44,979 nt of DNA from Chlamydiota bacterium (GCA_030916885.1 JAUPVT010000023.1:1-44979), one strand, 5' to 3'. Counted from the first letter of the stretch, positions 25,561 through 35,061 are shown. Notes: a model not told the origin generated them from the letters alone. A program made the numbers and translations.

Positions 25561-26474
25561 ATACAGAAGAATTATTTACCCCTTTAACTTGCTTAGAAAG
25601 AGCTCAACTGCTTGATGCAAAAGCAGAAATGCCGAGCACTTCCCCTTTACGCCTGGCTTGGAGTCAACTCGTTAAAAAAAAATCTGCTTTATTAGGACTA
25701 TCTCTTTTAATTTTACTCATGATCATGGCTATTATTGGGCCCTATCTTTCCCCTTACAAATACTACGAGATTAATCTTCCTCTTAGAAATCAACCCCCTT
25801 GTCGCAATTATTGGTTTGGAACAGATGATCTTGGAAGAGACCTATTCACTAGATGTTGGTGGGGAGCAAGGATTTCTTTTTTTGTAGGCATCTCTGCTTC
25901 TACGATCGATTTAGTAATAGGTGTACTCTATGGAGTGTGCGCTGGATTTTTAGGTAAAAAAATAGAGATGCGTATGATGCGCATGTTAGATATTTTTTAT
26001 TCTATTCCCTACTTATTATTTATCATTTTGCTAATTACGGTTATTGGTTCGGGCATCTTCACCATTATTCTCTCTTTGGCCTTAATAGGTTGGGTAAATA
26101 TGGCTCGTATTGTACGCAGCCAAATATTACAAATTAAGCAACAAGGATATGTTCAAGCAGCTTTTGCTTTAGGTGCTACCCGCTGGCATATTATGCGTAA
26201 ACATTTAATTCCTAATGCAGTGGGCTCTATTCTAGTGACTTTAACTCTCACAGTTCCTTGGGCTATTTTTGTGGAGGCTTTCTTAAGTTTTCTTGGATTA
26301 GGAGTACAAGCTCCTACCGCCAGTTTAGGAATGATGATTCATGACAGTTTATATTCCATTCGTTATTACCCTTGGCGTTTAATTGTCCCAGCTACTTGTA
26401 TTAGCTTAAGCTTATTAAGCTTAAACTTATTAGCAGAGGGTTTAAGGGAAGTTCTTAACTCAAGACATATGTAA
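25557..26474 (+). CDS. oppC: Oligopeptide ABC transporter permease OppC
   Basis: A 305-residue permease partner of OppB. The OppC_N region (PLRLAWSQLVKKKSALLGL) precedes the first helix. NYWFGTDDLGRDLFTRCWWG is the classic conserved block after it, and the EAA loop is VQAAFALGATRWHIMRKHLI. The C-terminal helices contain AFLSFLGLG, then APTASLGMMIHDS. Its start overlaps the oppB stop and its stop overlaps the oppD start by one base (TAATG), so the genes are translated as one unit. Confidence 0.94.
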   Translation: MNTEELFTPLTCLERAQLLDAKAEMPSTSPLRLAWSQLVKKKSALLGLSLLILLMIMAIIGPYLSPYKYYEINLPLRNQPPCRNYWFGTDDLGRDLFTRCWWGARISFFVGISASTIDLVIGVLYGVCAGFLGKKIEMRMMRMLDIFYSIPYLLFIILLITVIGSGIFTIILSLALIGWVNMARIVRSQILQIKQQGYVQAAFALGATRWHIMRKHLIPNAVGSILVTLTLTVPWAIFVEAFLSFLGLGVQAPTASLGMMIHDSLYSIRYYPWRLIVPATCISLSLLSLNLLAEGLREVLNSRHM

Positions 26475-27451
26475 TGAAACAATCTTTGATTTCTGTTAAA
26501 AATTTAAACATCCAATTTTTCGATAAAGATAAGTGTATACATGCAGTTCGTGATGTCTCTTTTACATTAGCTAAAAACCAAACTCTAGCTGTTGTAGGAG
26601 AATCAGGCTGTGGAAAAACAACATTAGCAAAAGCAATTATCGCTTTACTTCCTCCAGAAAAAATCGCTATTAAAGGACAAATTTACTACCAAGATCAACC
26701 CCTTCTTCCTTATATAGAAAAAAAAATGCAAACGATCAGAGGTAGGCGTATTGCCATGATTTTTCAAGATCCTATGACCTCATTAAACCCTACCATTCCC
26801 ATCGGTAAACAACTTAAGGAAGGATATCTGCACCATTTTCCCTATGCCTCTATGCAAGAGGCTCAAGATCAATCTTTAAATCTGTTAGAAGAAGTGGGTA
26901 TTACCAATCCCGAGGAATGTTTCTCTGGTTATCCTCATATGCTCAGTGGAGGCATGCGCCAAAGAGTGATTATAGCCATTGCATTGATCTGTGCTCCTCA
27001 GCTTTTAATTGCTGATGAACCAACAACCGCTTTAGACCTAACCATTCAAGCTCAAATTCTCGAACTGCTTAAAAAAATACAAATAAAAAGAGAGATGAGC
27101 ATTTTGTGGATTACTCATGATTTATCTATAGTTTCTCAATTTTGTAACCATGTAATGGTAATGTATGCAGGACAGGTTATAGAAAGCAGCAGCACAAAAA
27201 AACTCTTTTCTTCCCCCTTGCATCCCTATACGCAAAAACTACTGCAAATATTACCCCAATCCCACTTAACTCCTTTTGAGCCCATTGCTGGTTCTCCTCC
27301 TGATTTAAGCACTTTATCCTCTGGATGCAGCTTTTGTTCTCGCTGCGATCAATCCATGCGCATCTGTCTTTCTCAAACACCTGTCTTAAAAGAAATCAAG
27401 GAAGATCAATTATGCGCTTGTTTTCAATACGATCTGAGGAAAAAATCATGA
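26474..27451 (+). CDS. oppD: Oligopeptide ABC transporter ATP-binding protein OppD
   Basis: A 325-residue ATPase subunit. Walker A is GESGCGKTT, the Q-loop is IFQDPMTSLNP, the ABC signature is LSGGMRQRV, Walker B is LLIADEPTTALD, and the switch His is in WITHDLSI. The oligo_HPY C-terminal extension follows (SPLHPYTQKLL), with the cysteine-rich CSFCSRCDQSMRIC segment that in this family can hold an iron-sulfur cluster. Together with OppF it powers peptide uptake. Its stop overlaps the preferred oppF start (ATGA). Confidence 0.95.
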   Translation: MKQSLISVKNLNIQFFDKDKCIHAVRDVSFTLAKNQTLAVVGESGCGKTTLAKAIIALLPPEKIAIKGQIYYQDQPLLPYIEKKMQTIRGRRIAMIFQDPMTSLNPTIPIGKQLKEGYLHHFPYASMQEAQDQSLNLLEEVGITNPEECFSGYPHMLSGGMRQRVIIAIALICAPQLLIADEPTTALDLTIQAQILELLKKIQIKREMSILWITHDLSIVSQFCNHVMVMYAGQVIESSSTKKLFSSPLHPYTQKLLQILPQSHLTPFEPIAGSPPDLSTLSSGCSFCSRCDQSMRICLSQTPVLKEIKEDQLCACFQYDLRKKS

Positions 27452-28362
27452 GCCTTATACAAGCTGAGGCTTTATCCAAGAGATTTCAGTTAAAAAAAGG
27501 TTATACCCAAGCGTTCTTTGATCTTTCTTTTTCTATTTTGCCTCAAGAAACTCTTGGATTAATTGGGGAGAGCGGATCAGGTAAATCCACTTTAGGAAAA
27601 TGTTTATTGCGTTTAGAAGAGCCCACTTCTGGAGGGGTATATTTTGAAAATCAAGATCTATTAAAATTTTCTAAAAAACAACTCTTTTACTTTCGACGTA
27701 AAGCACAAATTATCCTTCAAGACCCTTACGCTTCTTTAAATCCAAAAATGACGTCAGCTGAAGCTATTATGGAGCCTTTGCAGATTCATTGTAAATATAC
27801 TAAAGAAGTTAGCAGGCAACTAGCTTATGAAGCATTTATTCGCGTAGGATTACATGCTAGTTCTTTTAATCGCTTCCCTCATGAATTTTCAGGAGGTCAA
27901 AGGCAAAGAATTGCTATTGCACGAGCTTTGATACTAAACCCTGCTTTTATTGTCTGTGACGAACCTATTTCAGCTTTAGACGTATCGACTCAAGCTCAAA
28001 TCATCACTCTCTTAAAAAGATTTCAGGAAGAGCTATCTATCAGTTATCTATTTATTGCTCATAATCTCAATATGGTAAGACATATCTCTGATCGAGTAGC
28101 TGTTATGTATCTAGGAAATTTTGTAGAGCTTGCACCTACAGAAGATCTCTATCAAAATCCTTTACATCCCTATACCCAGGCTTTATTCGCTACTATGCCG
28201 GGATCTTCTTTTCAAAAAGCAAAACCCATTCTTGGTCCTATTTCTTCTTCAGGCTGTCCTTTTGCAGCTCGTTGCCCTTATGCTACAAAAATTTGCAACC
28301 AAGAAAAACCTAGTTGGAAAGAAAAGCATTCAGGCCATTTCGTCGCGTGCCATTTGCACTAA
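27448..28362 (+). CDS. oppF: Oligopeptide ABC transporter ATP-binding protein OppF
   Basis: The second ATPase, about 304 residues from the ATG at 27448. A longer frame from 27325 would overlap oppD by more than 120 bases; the ATG at 27448 sits in an ATGA overlap with the oppD stop and has TGAGGA upstream, and MSLIQAEALSKRF is where the domain begins. Walker A is GESGSGKSTLGK, the Q-loop is ILQDPYASLNP, the signature is FSGGQRQRI, Walker B is FIVCDEPISALD, and the C-terminus has NPLHPYTQALF and CPFAARCPYATKIC. Its last 33 bases overlap the end of the convergent permease gene. No peptide-binding OppA is encoded near this operon. Confidence 0.93.
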   Translation: MSLIQAEALSKRFQLKKGYTQAFFDLSFSILPQETLGLIGESGSGKSTLGKCLLRLEEPTSGGVYFENQDLLKFSKKQLFYFRRKAQIILQDPYASLNPKMTSAEAIMEPLQIHCKYTKEVSRQLAYEAFIRVGLHASSFNRFPHEFSGGQRQRIAIARALILNPAFIVCDEPISALDVSTQAQIITLLKRFQEELSISYLFIAHNLNMVRHISDRVAVMYLGNFVELAPTEDLYQNPLHPYTQALFATMPGSSFQKAKPILGPISSSGCPFAARCPYATKICNQEKPSWKEKHSGHFVACHLH

Positions 28363-30228
28363 TGACTCTGTCATGCACACCCAAACACGACAAGGGGCTA
28401 GGCGCAATACCTTTCCAATAACAGTTCCTAATCCCACTTCATCAAAAGGTTGTCCAGCACCAATTACAATTAAGTCGTATTTTCCTTTTCTTGCTACCTC
28501 TAAAATAGCATCTGGGATAGATCTAGAGGAAATAATCATCAATTCAATATCCATATTGCGGTCTCGCGCAATAGCTTCTGCTCTTTTTAATACAGCCTCA
28601 GCCATTACCAAGCGTCTAGGAACCATCATGTCTAAAGGAAGGGATGAGGCAATTTCAATAACTTGCAGTGCTGTAATCCTAGCTCCGTGTAGTTTAGCTA
28701 AATCGCAGGCTACTTGAATAGTTTCTGTTTGAATTCCATCTCTTGTAGCTACTAAAATCTGCTTAATTTCTAAAGGCTTGTAAGAAGGAACAAAAACTTC
28801 TTCAATTACTAAGTGGCCAGCAGGTTTTAATTTGCGTTTTTTCCGATAATAAAAATACATCACAACCCCTAACACCATCCAGACAGACCCTAAATATCTT
28901 CCTTCAGGCTTTGTAAATACGATTAAACACCATACCCCCAAAGTAGATAAAGCTCCTATAATAGATGGAATGGGAATCGAATAGCCTTTAATGTGCAGGT
29001 TAAAAGGAACTCGAAAAGAACGTTGTATATCTGGCTTCTTAATTCTTAAAACAATTAAAGAAAGATGGGTGAAAAAAAAAGCAATCATCGCTCCAAAGTT
29101 ATACAAATCAGCAAGAAAGTCCATTTTTCCCCTGCTAGACAAAACAACAATACAAGCTAAAACACTAAAAAAAATCAGAGGAATAATCGGTGTGCGCAAT
29201 TGAGGATGGATGCGATTAAACAAGCGAGGTAATTGATAATGCTGGCTTAAATTAAAAGAAAGACGAGAAGCTCCTAATAAGTTGGCATTTGCAGCTCCTA
29301 TTAGAACAGCTGCCGCAAGTCCTGCTATAATAGGAGCAAAAAACCAGTGACCAAAAGGCAGGGCATTTACAATCGCAGCAAAGGGATTAGAAAGATATGT
29401 TGTTCCTAATTCTCTGGGAGAAACAGCAGAAAAAGTTACTAGTAAAATACCTGCATAAACTATGATTAATACAATCATAGAAAGTAAAATAGCACGAGGC
29501 ACTGTTTTAGCTGGTCTTTCCGCTTCTGCAGCAAGTTGTGCAATAGATTCAATCCCTGTAAAAGCAACCATAGCCATAGCTGTTCCTTTCCAAAAATTAG
29601 GCCAAGAAGCAGACCAATCTACCAAAGGAATACCTATCTGTAATTGCTCAGTGAATCGAGAAAGATTTAAAATAGTATCCAAACCAACAGCAATAATAGC
29701 TAACTGAACAAGAATAGTAAGGCTTGATAAAATAAGACCTATTAAAGTTGATCCTCTTACCCCTAAGATATTGATGACACACAAAACAGTAATAAGACCT
29801 GCTGTAAATAAAATCTGGATAAAAACCTCAGAAAGGTCTACGAAAAAAAAGCTCAGGTAAGGAGCTACTGCAAAAGCTGAAATCGCAATAGCTACAATAT
29901 AATCTAATAATAAACCCCAACCAGCAATAAAAGAAACCAAGTCGTTAAATGCATGTCTAGCATAGCTAGCTGACCCTCCTGACTCATGAAAAATAGAGGT
30001 CATTTCGGCATAGCTAAGCGCTGTACATATAAAAACAATCCCTGCTAATCCAAGAGCTATAGGGGTCGCTCCGAGTGCAAATAAAGAAGTCACTCCCAGT
30101 GCATAATAAATCGAAGAGCCTAAATCTCCATAACCTATGGCAAATAGCTCAAATACACCCAAGACTCTCTTAAATGTATTTTTATGTAGTTGAGCAATTG
30201 TTTGTTTTAATCCGCTACCTTCTTGCAT
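28330..30228 (-). CDS. APC-superfamily amino acid permease fused to a C-terminal universal stress protein domain
   Basis: A 632-residue protein of two parts. Residues about 18-470 form a 12-helix APC permease: FELFAIGYGDLGSSIYYALG in helix 1, SGGSASYARHAFNDLVSFIAGW in helices 2-3, and AFTGIESIAQLAAEAERPAKTVPRA after helix 6. Residues about 490-620 are a UspA-type domain, starting KQILVATRDG and ending with the nucleotide-binding pattern YDLIVIGAGQPFDE, then GTVIGKVLRLAPCRVWV. Fusions of this kind exist in many bacteria; the Usp part is thought to regulate transport by binding nucleotide. The substrate is unknown. The gene is monocistronic by position, and its 3' end overlaps oppF on the other strand by 33 bases. 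Confidence 0.9.
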   Translation of the reverse strand: MQEGSGLKQTIAQLHKNTFKRVLGVFELFAIGYGDLGSSIYYALGVTSLFALGATPIALGLAGIVFICTALSYAEMTSIFHESGGSASYARHAFNDLVSFIAGWGLLLDYIVAIAISAFAVAPYLSFFFVDLSEVFIQILFTAGLITVLCVINILGVRGSTLIGLILSSLTILVQLAIIAVGLDTILNLSRFTEQLQIGIPLVDWSASWPNFWKGTAMAMVAFTGIESIAQLAAEAERPAKTVPRAILLSMIVLIIVYAGILLVTFSAVSPRELGTTYLSNPFAAIVNALPFGHWFFAPIIAGLAAAVLIGAANANLLGASRLSFNLSQHYQLPRLFNRIHPQLRTPIIPLIFFSVLACIVVLSSRGKMDFLADLYNFGAMIAFFFTHLSLIVLRIKKPDIQRSFRVPFNLHIKGYSIPIPSIIGALSTLGVWCLIVFTKPEGRYLGSVWMVLGVVMYFYYRKKRKLKPAGHLVIEEVFVPSYKPLEIKQILVATRDGIQTETIQVACDLAKLHGARITALQVIEIASSLPLDMMVPRRLVMAEAVLKRAEAIARDRNMDIELMIISSRSIPDAILEVARKGKYDLIVIGAGQPFDEVGLGTVIGKVLRLAPCRVWVCMTESLVQMARDEMA

Positions 30229-30423
30229 AATTTACCTTTATTTTTTTAAGGTATGGAGTATCTGAGTTTTTAACAACTATACTTTAGCTATATGATAACA
30301 AATCCCATTTCACCACATTTAACAACATCTATAAATGAGAGAATGGATCAAGATGCTTGACTCTGTGTCTTAGAATAGGATGTATTTTTTGAGAGGATTT
30401 TTTTACACCTTGAACCAAAGGAT
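30229..30423. other. Non-coding region upstream of the APC-Usp gene
   Basis: About 195 AT-rich bases. They must contain the leftward promoter of the permease gene. I see no reading frame with a start signal, no repeat and no RNA gene. Confidence 0.35.
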
Positions 30424-30657
30424 GTGAATAGCTTCTTATATACTTTTAGAAGCACCAAAAACTTATATTATGGTTTAAAAAATGGCCATCTATATATTAC
30501 ACAAGTACTTATAGAATCTCGTAGATTTGATGAAATCAAATTAGCGGTTTTAGAGAGTATTATCCAAAAAGCTCCAGAAAATAATGCTGACACTATTTTG
30601 CTAGTTCTTATAACAACCTACAGATTCAGCAAGTATGTGGCAAATAAACATATATGA
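30424..30657 (+). CDS. Possible small protein of unknown function
   Basis: An open frame of 77 codons starting with GTG in an otherwise empty 450-base gap. AAAGGA lies just before the start. The product is hydrophilic and helical-looking (LAVLESIIQKAPENNADTIL), with no signal peptide or motif I know. Codon use resembles its neighbours, but the non-ATG start and very short length leave it doubtful. It could be the tail of a decayed repeat-type effector gene. Confidence 0.3.
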   Translation: MNSFLYTFRSTKNLYYGLKNGHLYITQVLIESRRFDEIKLAVLESIIQKAPENNADTILLVLITTYRFSKYVANKHI

Positions 30658-30680
30658 GCTCCTTAAATAACCCATAAGAG

Positions 30681-31607
30681 TTAGATACATTGCGTAAGTT
30701 GACGGGGTAAATGAAAATATACATCCTCTATTGTATAGATAATATCTTCGATCTCTGTGACTCCATATTCTTGCAACTTTTTTATGCATCTTTGTACAAC
30801 ATCTTCAGGGGTAGATGCACCTGCTGTTAAACCTAGTACTTTGACTGCTTGTAGCCATTTAGGATCGATTTCATGCTCTATATTTATTAGATATGAGGGC
30901 ACATTGCGCAAATGCGCTACTTCACACAATCTATTGGAATTAGAGCTTCTAGGGTCCCCTACCACTAGAATAAGATCAGAGCAATCCACAATACTACGTA
31001 GCGCCATCTGACGATTGGTTGTAGCATAGCAAATAGAAGAACTAGGCAGGGTTTCAATATGAGGATATTTAGTAATTAACGCCTGCGTTACTTCTTTTAC
31101 ATCATCTAAGCTCAATGTGGTTTGTGTGGTATAAAATAAAGGTTCATTGGAAAAACATAAGGCTTCTACATCTGCTAGAGATTCGACAACAGTTGTTACC
31201 TCAGGAGCTTCTCCTGAAGTGCCTATGGTTTCCACATGATTGCGGTGACCAATTAAAATAATCTGATAGCCTTTTTGTGCATATCTTTTTACAGCTGAAT
31301 GTACTTTTGTAACCAAGCCACATGTAGCATCGATTTCTATCAGATTTCTTTTTTTAGCCTGTGCACGCACTTCGGGAGCAACTCCATGTGCAGAATAGAT
31401 CAAATAAGAACCACACGGCACTAGCTCTAGATCCTCAATAAATATAGCACCTTGTTTTTCAAGACTCTCAATTACGTGCTTATTGTGAACAATCTCATGC
31501 TTTACATAGATAGGAACACCCCACATCTTCAGTGCCTTTTCTACCGTTTCAATGGCTCGTACAACCCCTGCACAAAATCCTCGAGGCTTAGAAAGTAGTA
31601 GTTTCAT
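30681..31607 (-). CDS. ispH: 4-hydroxy-3-methylbut-2-enyl diphosphate reductase
   Basis: IspH (LytB) catalyses the last step of the MEP pathway, making IPP and DMAPP with a 4Fe-4S cluster. The cluster cysteines are C12 (PRGFCAGV), C96 (DATCGLV) and C193 (SSSICYATTNRQ). Substrate-contacting residues H41, H74, H124 and E126 are at the same numbers as in E. coli (HEIVHNKH, SAHGV, HRNHVETIGTSGE). Length 308 is normal. It follows the symporter gene by 7 bases on the same strand, so it is cotranscribed with it. Confidence 0.96.
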   Translation of the reverse strand: MKLLLSKPRGFCAGVVRAIETVEKALKMWGVPIYVKHEIVHNKHVIESLEKQGAIFIEDLELVPCGSYLIYSAHGVAPEVRAQAKKRNLIEIDATCGLVTKVHSAVKRYAQKGYQIILIGHRNHVETIGTSGEAPEVTTVVESLADVEALCFSNEPLFYTTQTTLSLDDVKEVTQALITKYPHIETLPSSSICYATTNRQMALRSIVDCSDLILVVGDPRSSNSNRLCEVAHLRNVPSYLINIEHEIDPKWLQAVKVLGLTAGASTPEDVVQRCIKKLQEYGVTEIEDIIYTIEDVYFHLPRQLTQCI

Positions 31608-31614
31608 GTTATCC

Positions 31615-32829
31615 TTATTCTTTTACAGGTAAAGCTTCTAAATGAGTGCATTCTTGATCCACAATTGCTGTTACACTTAAATCAGACCATACGTTTACGC
31701 TGGTTTCTAACATGTCTATAAAGACATAAAAAGGTAAAATAAGCCCCATTGTGTTAAGAGAAACATCCATTCCCACTAAAAACATACTTGTTAGAAAGAA
31801 GCAGCCCATAGGAACTCCAGCATTTCCAATTGCAGCAAGCGTTGATAACACAACCCATATACCTAAATCCAATAAACTAAAGACATGACCGTGAATAGTA
31901 GAGCAGAAAAGAACGGTGATTAAGATAAAAGCAGCACACCCATTCATATTAATAATTGTACATAAAGGAAGAGAAAAATGAGCCACTTTAGGATGGATTC
32001 CAGCTCCTTTTTCCGCGCATTTTAAGGTAAGCGGTAGAGTTGCATTGGAAGACTTAGAAAAAAAAGCAAGGCTTAAAGCTGCAAAAGAAGCTTTTGCTAG
32101 CTTTATAGGAGAAATCCTTTTGGATTTTAACAATAAAGGCAACACTACAAATCCTTGCACAAGATTAGCGCTAATAACTGTTAGCAGGTATAGCCCTAGA
32201 TATTTAAAACTATTGACATTACTAAGATCTTTAAACATAAGAGATGTAAAGGCCCATGTTCCTAAAGGAATAAGATAGGCAATCCCTTCAGTAACTTTTA
32301 GAATAAGTTTAAAAAAAGAAGAGAAAATCTGATGCACAGAAATTCGATTATCTTCTGGTAGATATGTAGCTGCAATTCCCATAATAAATCCAATGAAAGC
32401 CGTGCCAATTACATTATTCTCTAGAAAAACCTGCACGATATTGCTAGGTACAATTTTCCATAAAAAAGACAGATAAGTATCTGTAGGTGCTTTAGCGATC
32501 TGAGTCGCATCTGTTATACTTATTTCAGCACTCGGCTGTATGATAAAGAAAAGTAGAAGACCGACAGTTGCTGCGATAATTGTTGTAAGTAGTGTATAGG
32601 TAAAGACTCTTTTACCAAGATTGCTTATTTCTAAGTGACTTTTCATTCCAGAAAGTGTAGAAGTAATCGACAAGAAAATAATGGGAATGCTCAACATTTT
32701 CAAAAAATTCATAAATAGAGCAGCTGTGATTTCTGCACCTTTTAGAAGTAATTCTTGTTCAAGAAGACCTGTAATTATCCCTAGGAAAATGGACCCCAAT
32801 AAAAACAGTAAAGATTTCTTACTTTGCAT
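31615..32829 (-). CDS. Dicarboxylate/amino acid:cation symporter (DAACS family)
   Basis: A 404-residue membrane protein of the GltP/GltT/DctA family that couples uptake of glutamate, aspartate or C4-dicarboxylates to sodium or protons. Family signatures: helix 2-3 FLKMLSIPIIFLSITSTLSG; the serine-rich HP1 region FFSKSSNATLPLTLKCAEKG; the helix 7 region CTIINMNGCAAFILI (NMNG here, NMDG in most homologues); and HP2 AIGNAGVPMGCFFL. In helix 8 the segment IDMLETSVNVWSD takes the place of D-x-x-R-T-x-x-N-V; the Arg that binds the acidic side chain appears to be absent (ETSVNV), which may point to a neutral substrate. It is the first gene before ispH. Confidence 0.88.
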   Translation of the reverse strand: MQSKKSLLFLLGSIFLGIITGLLEQELLLKGAEITAALFMNFLKMLSIPIIFLSITSTLSGMKSHLEISNLGKRVFTYTLLTTIIAATVGLLLFFIIQPSAEISITDATQIAKAPTDTYLSFLWKIVPSNIVQVFLENNVIGTAFIGFIMGIAATYLPEDNRISVHQIFSSFFKLILKVTEGIAYLIPLGTWAFTSLMFKDLSNVNSFKYLGLYLLTVISANLVQGFVVLPLLLKSKRISPIKLAKASFAALSLAFFSKSSNATLPLTLKCAEKGAGIHPKVAHFSLPLCTIINMNGCAAFILITVLFCSTIHGHVFSLLDLGIWVVLSTLAAIGNAGVPMGCFFLTSMFLVGMDVSLNTMGLILPFYVFIDMLETSVNVWSDLSVTAIVDQECTHLEALPVKE

Positions 32830-33082
32830 ATTTTTTCAATAAAAGTGCTTTAAGATGAGGATGGTAAATAAGGATTGGATAATTTAGCAACAACAAGAAC
32901 TATTTTTCATAAAACAAAAGTATTGTTTTAATAGTTTTTTGTCAATACCTATCAACCTATGACTAAAGAAAACAATGCTTTAAGTTCTATAAAAAAAATC
33001 TAGTTTAATCTATCATGTCTCTTAATTTAGTTTATTATTACTGATCTAATACTGGTTTTTTAACTGTAGGAAATAATTTTTC

Positions 33083-34885
33083 ATGTGGGAAAGCATTTTT
33101 TCAGTTTCTAGGTTTTCTTGGTTTTTTCATTCATCTAGCTCAAAAAACCAAATAATAAATTCTCTCGATCATATTAGAGAACTGATACAAGATCTTTCCT
33201 ATTCTTCAAAAAAGCCTCAACTTTCAAAAAGAATAATCATACAAGAGCCGTGCTCTTCTCTAATATGGGAAAGTTTACTCTATCTGTTTTCTTCATTAAA
33301 AATGAAATTTCTACCCCCTCCTACAAGCAAAATCTCTCAACTTAAAAAGTTACTTACTCAAGAGTTAATTGAGAAAAAAATACTTATTGAATATGCATCT
33401 AATGTGTTTGGTAAAAGAGTGATAAAAACAATCCAAAAGGCTATTGATTCTTTACCCGATTCTATTAAGAAGAGTGATCTTTGGCATATATTTGCAATAA
33501 TGGGACACTCTGTAACTACAAATGATTTAAAGGATTTGTTAAATAGAGTAAATACTGGAGAGGTCCCTTTAAAACTCTCTCGAAGCCTGTCTACTGATCT
33601 TAGTGAATTATCTTCTAAAGACATGGAAAAATTAGTCGGTTTTTACCGTAATCCCTTAGAACATTTGTTACCAAATGAAAAAAAAATATTATGGGAAGAG
33701 CTTGAAAAAAGTGGTATATCATTAAACAATAGAGTTTTAGCGAATGAAGAATATGAATATCATATACGCAAGTTAGCTCGGAATTTAGAAAAAGAAGAAA
33801 AATGTACAGAAGAGGACTTAAAGCTTCTTTCTTTTGCTGTTTCTGAGCAGTTAGCTAGAGTTGTAGCTTACGCAGAACCTGGTACTATTTGTAAAGACAT
33901 GATAATTCCTGTTCCTATTTTTACCAAACAGCAAGATATTGTATACTACCAGCTTAACAATTACATTAATGAAAATGGATTAAATTGCTACTTGTTTACC
34001 CCATTAAAGGGTAATTTTCCAGCTCAGTTGGTTTTTAGAGGAACAGATGATGCGGAAAGCCTCTCTAGAGACATTTTCGACCTAAATGGGATCGGAAAAA
34101 CTGTTTTTGATGAATGCAAAAACCAAATAGCTGCAATAATAGAAGCTTATTGTGAAACAACTGAAAAACCCTCCTTAGAAATCACTGGTCATTCTCTTGG
34201 GGGTTTGGATGCACAACGCGCTGCAATTCTTTGCTTAGAGAGGTTTAATCAAGAAAACAATAACGGACCCTTTTCTCTTCTATCTCGTGTTAATTGCTTT
34301 GCGTTTTGCTCTCCTAAATTAGATCAGGCTACAATTAAATCATGGGAAGAACAAATAGAAGCTCTTAGCAACCATCCTTCTCCGCCGCAAATTGACCTTA
34401 ACTTTTGCTATCATAAAAATGATTTATTAACACAAGCAGGTTTTAAAAATTTATACCTTAAAAAAAATTTAGAGTTTTTACAAGAAAATTACTTACAAGT
34501 AACTTCTGACTCAGGAATTCTTGCTACCAATACACATCATAGAGAACCTTTTTTCAAAGGTGGAAAGTTCTATTCAAGCACAGATAATCGTAAATACATT
34601 CATTATAATAGTACGGATTTTGCTTATTTAAAAGAAAAAATGGACGATTTACAAGAAATCATGGAAAAAGAATCCGAGATTACTCTCTCCAAAGAAGAAT
34701 TAGAAATCATTGAATTATCCAAGAAAAAACTAGATGAAATGAGAAGAAATCAAGAAGAAATACAACTTTATCAAGAAGGCTATTCATCCGATTCTTCTTG
34801 GATAATCTTTTTTGTTTGCAAATTACTCATAGCTCCTGGACAATGGGTTTTTCATTGGATGAAATCTCACTATATTAAAGTTTAA
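33083..34885 (+). CDS. Class 3 lipase-like (alpha/beta hydrolase) protein, possible effector
   Basis: A 600-residue protein. Residues 1-250 are mostly helical with no recognised domain. Residues about 255-510 contain a fungal-lipase-like (class 3) hydrolase core: the oxyanion strand LVFRGTDD at 317-323, the nucleophile elbow ITGHSLGGLDAQRAA with S371, a following strand CFAFCSPKLD, and NFCYHKNDLLTQAG with D447 as likely acid; H507 in RKYIHYNS is the best candidate base. Residues 514-565 are a charged coiled-coil-like helix, and a hydrophobic segment (SWIIFFVCKLLIAPGQWVF) lies near the C-terminus. There is no Sec signal. A host lipid or phospholipid target after type III secretion is plausible but not shown. 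It stands alone between two leftward units. Confidence 0.75.
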   Translation: MWESIFSVSRFSWFFHSSSSKNQIINSLDHIRELIQDLSYSSKKPQLSKRIIIQEPCSSLIWESLLYLFSSLKMKFLPPPTSKISQLKKLLTQELIEKKILIEYASNVFGKRVIKTIQKAIDSLPDSIKKSDLWHIFAIMGHSVTTNDLKDLLNRVNTGEVPLKLSRSLSTDLSELSSKDMEKLVGFYRNPLEHLLPNEKKILWEELEKSGISLNNRVLANEEYEYHIRKLARNLEKEEKCTEEDLKLLSFAVSEQLARVVAYAEPGTICKDMIIPVPIFTKQQDIVYYQLNNYINENGLNCYLFTPLKGNFPAQLVFRGTDDAESLSRDIFDLNGIGKTVFDECKNQIAAIIEAYCETTEKPSLEITGHSLGGLDAQRAAILCLERFNQENNNGPFSLLSRVNCFAFCSPKLDQATIKSWEEQIEALSNHPSPPQIDLNFCYHKNDLLTQAGFKNLYLKKNLEFLQENYLQVTSDSGILATNTHHREPFFKGGKFYSSTDNRKYIHYNSTDFAYLKEKMDDLQEIMEKESEITLSKEELEIIELSKKKLDEMRRNQEEIQLYQEGYSSDSSWIIFFVCKLLIAPGQWVFHWMKSHYIKV

Positions 34886-35061
34886 TTTTCTTACAAGAAT
34901 GAAATTAATTGCTATTTCTATAACTAATACAATAAATCTTTAATTAATTTTTATGGATTTACATGTTAATTAAAAGGGGTTTTCTTCTGAGAGTTCCTGG
35001 TTAGTCTACCTTTTAGAAAAATGTTAATATTTCCTACCCAAGGAACAGCTTCCTATTTTAC

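Noticed and set aside
27325-27447. N-terminal extension of oppF
   Set aside because: It would lie entirely over oppD; the ATG at 27448 has a ribosome binding site and an ATGA overlap with the oppD stop.
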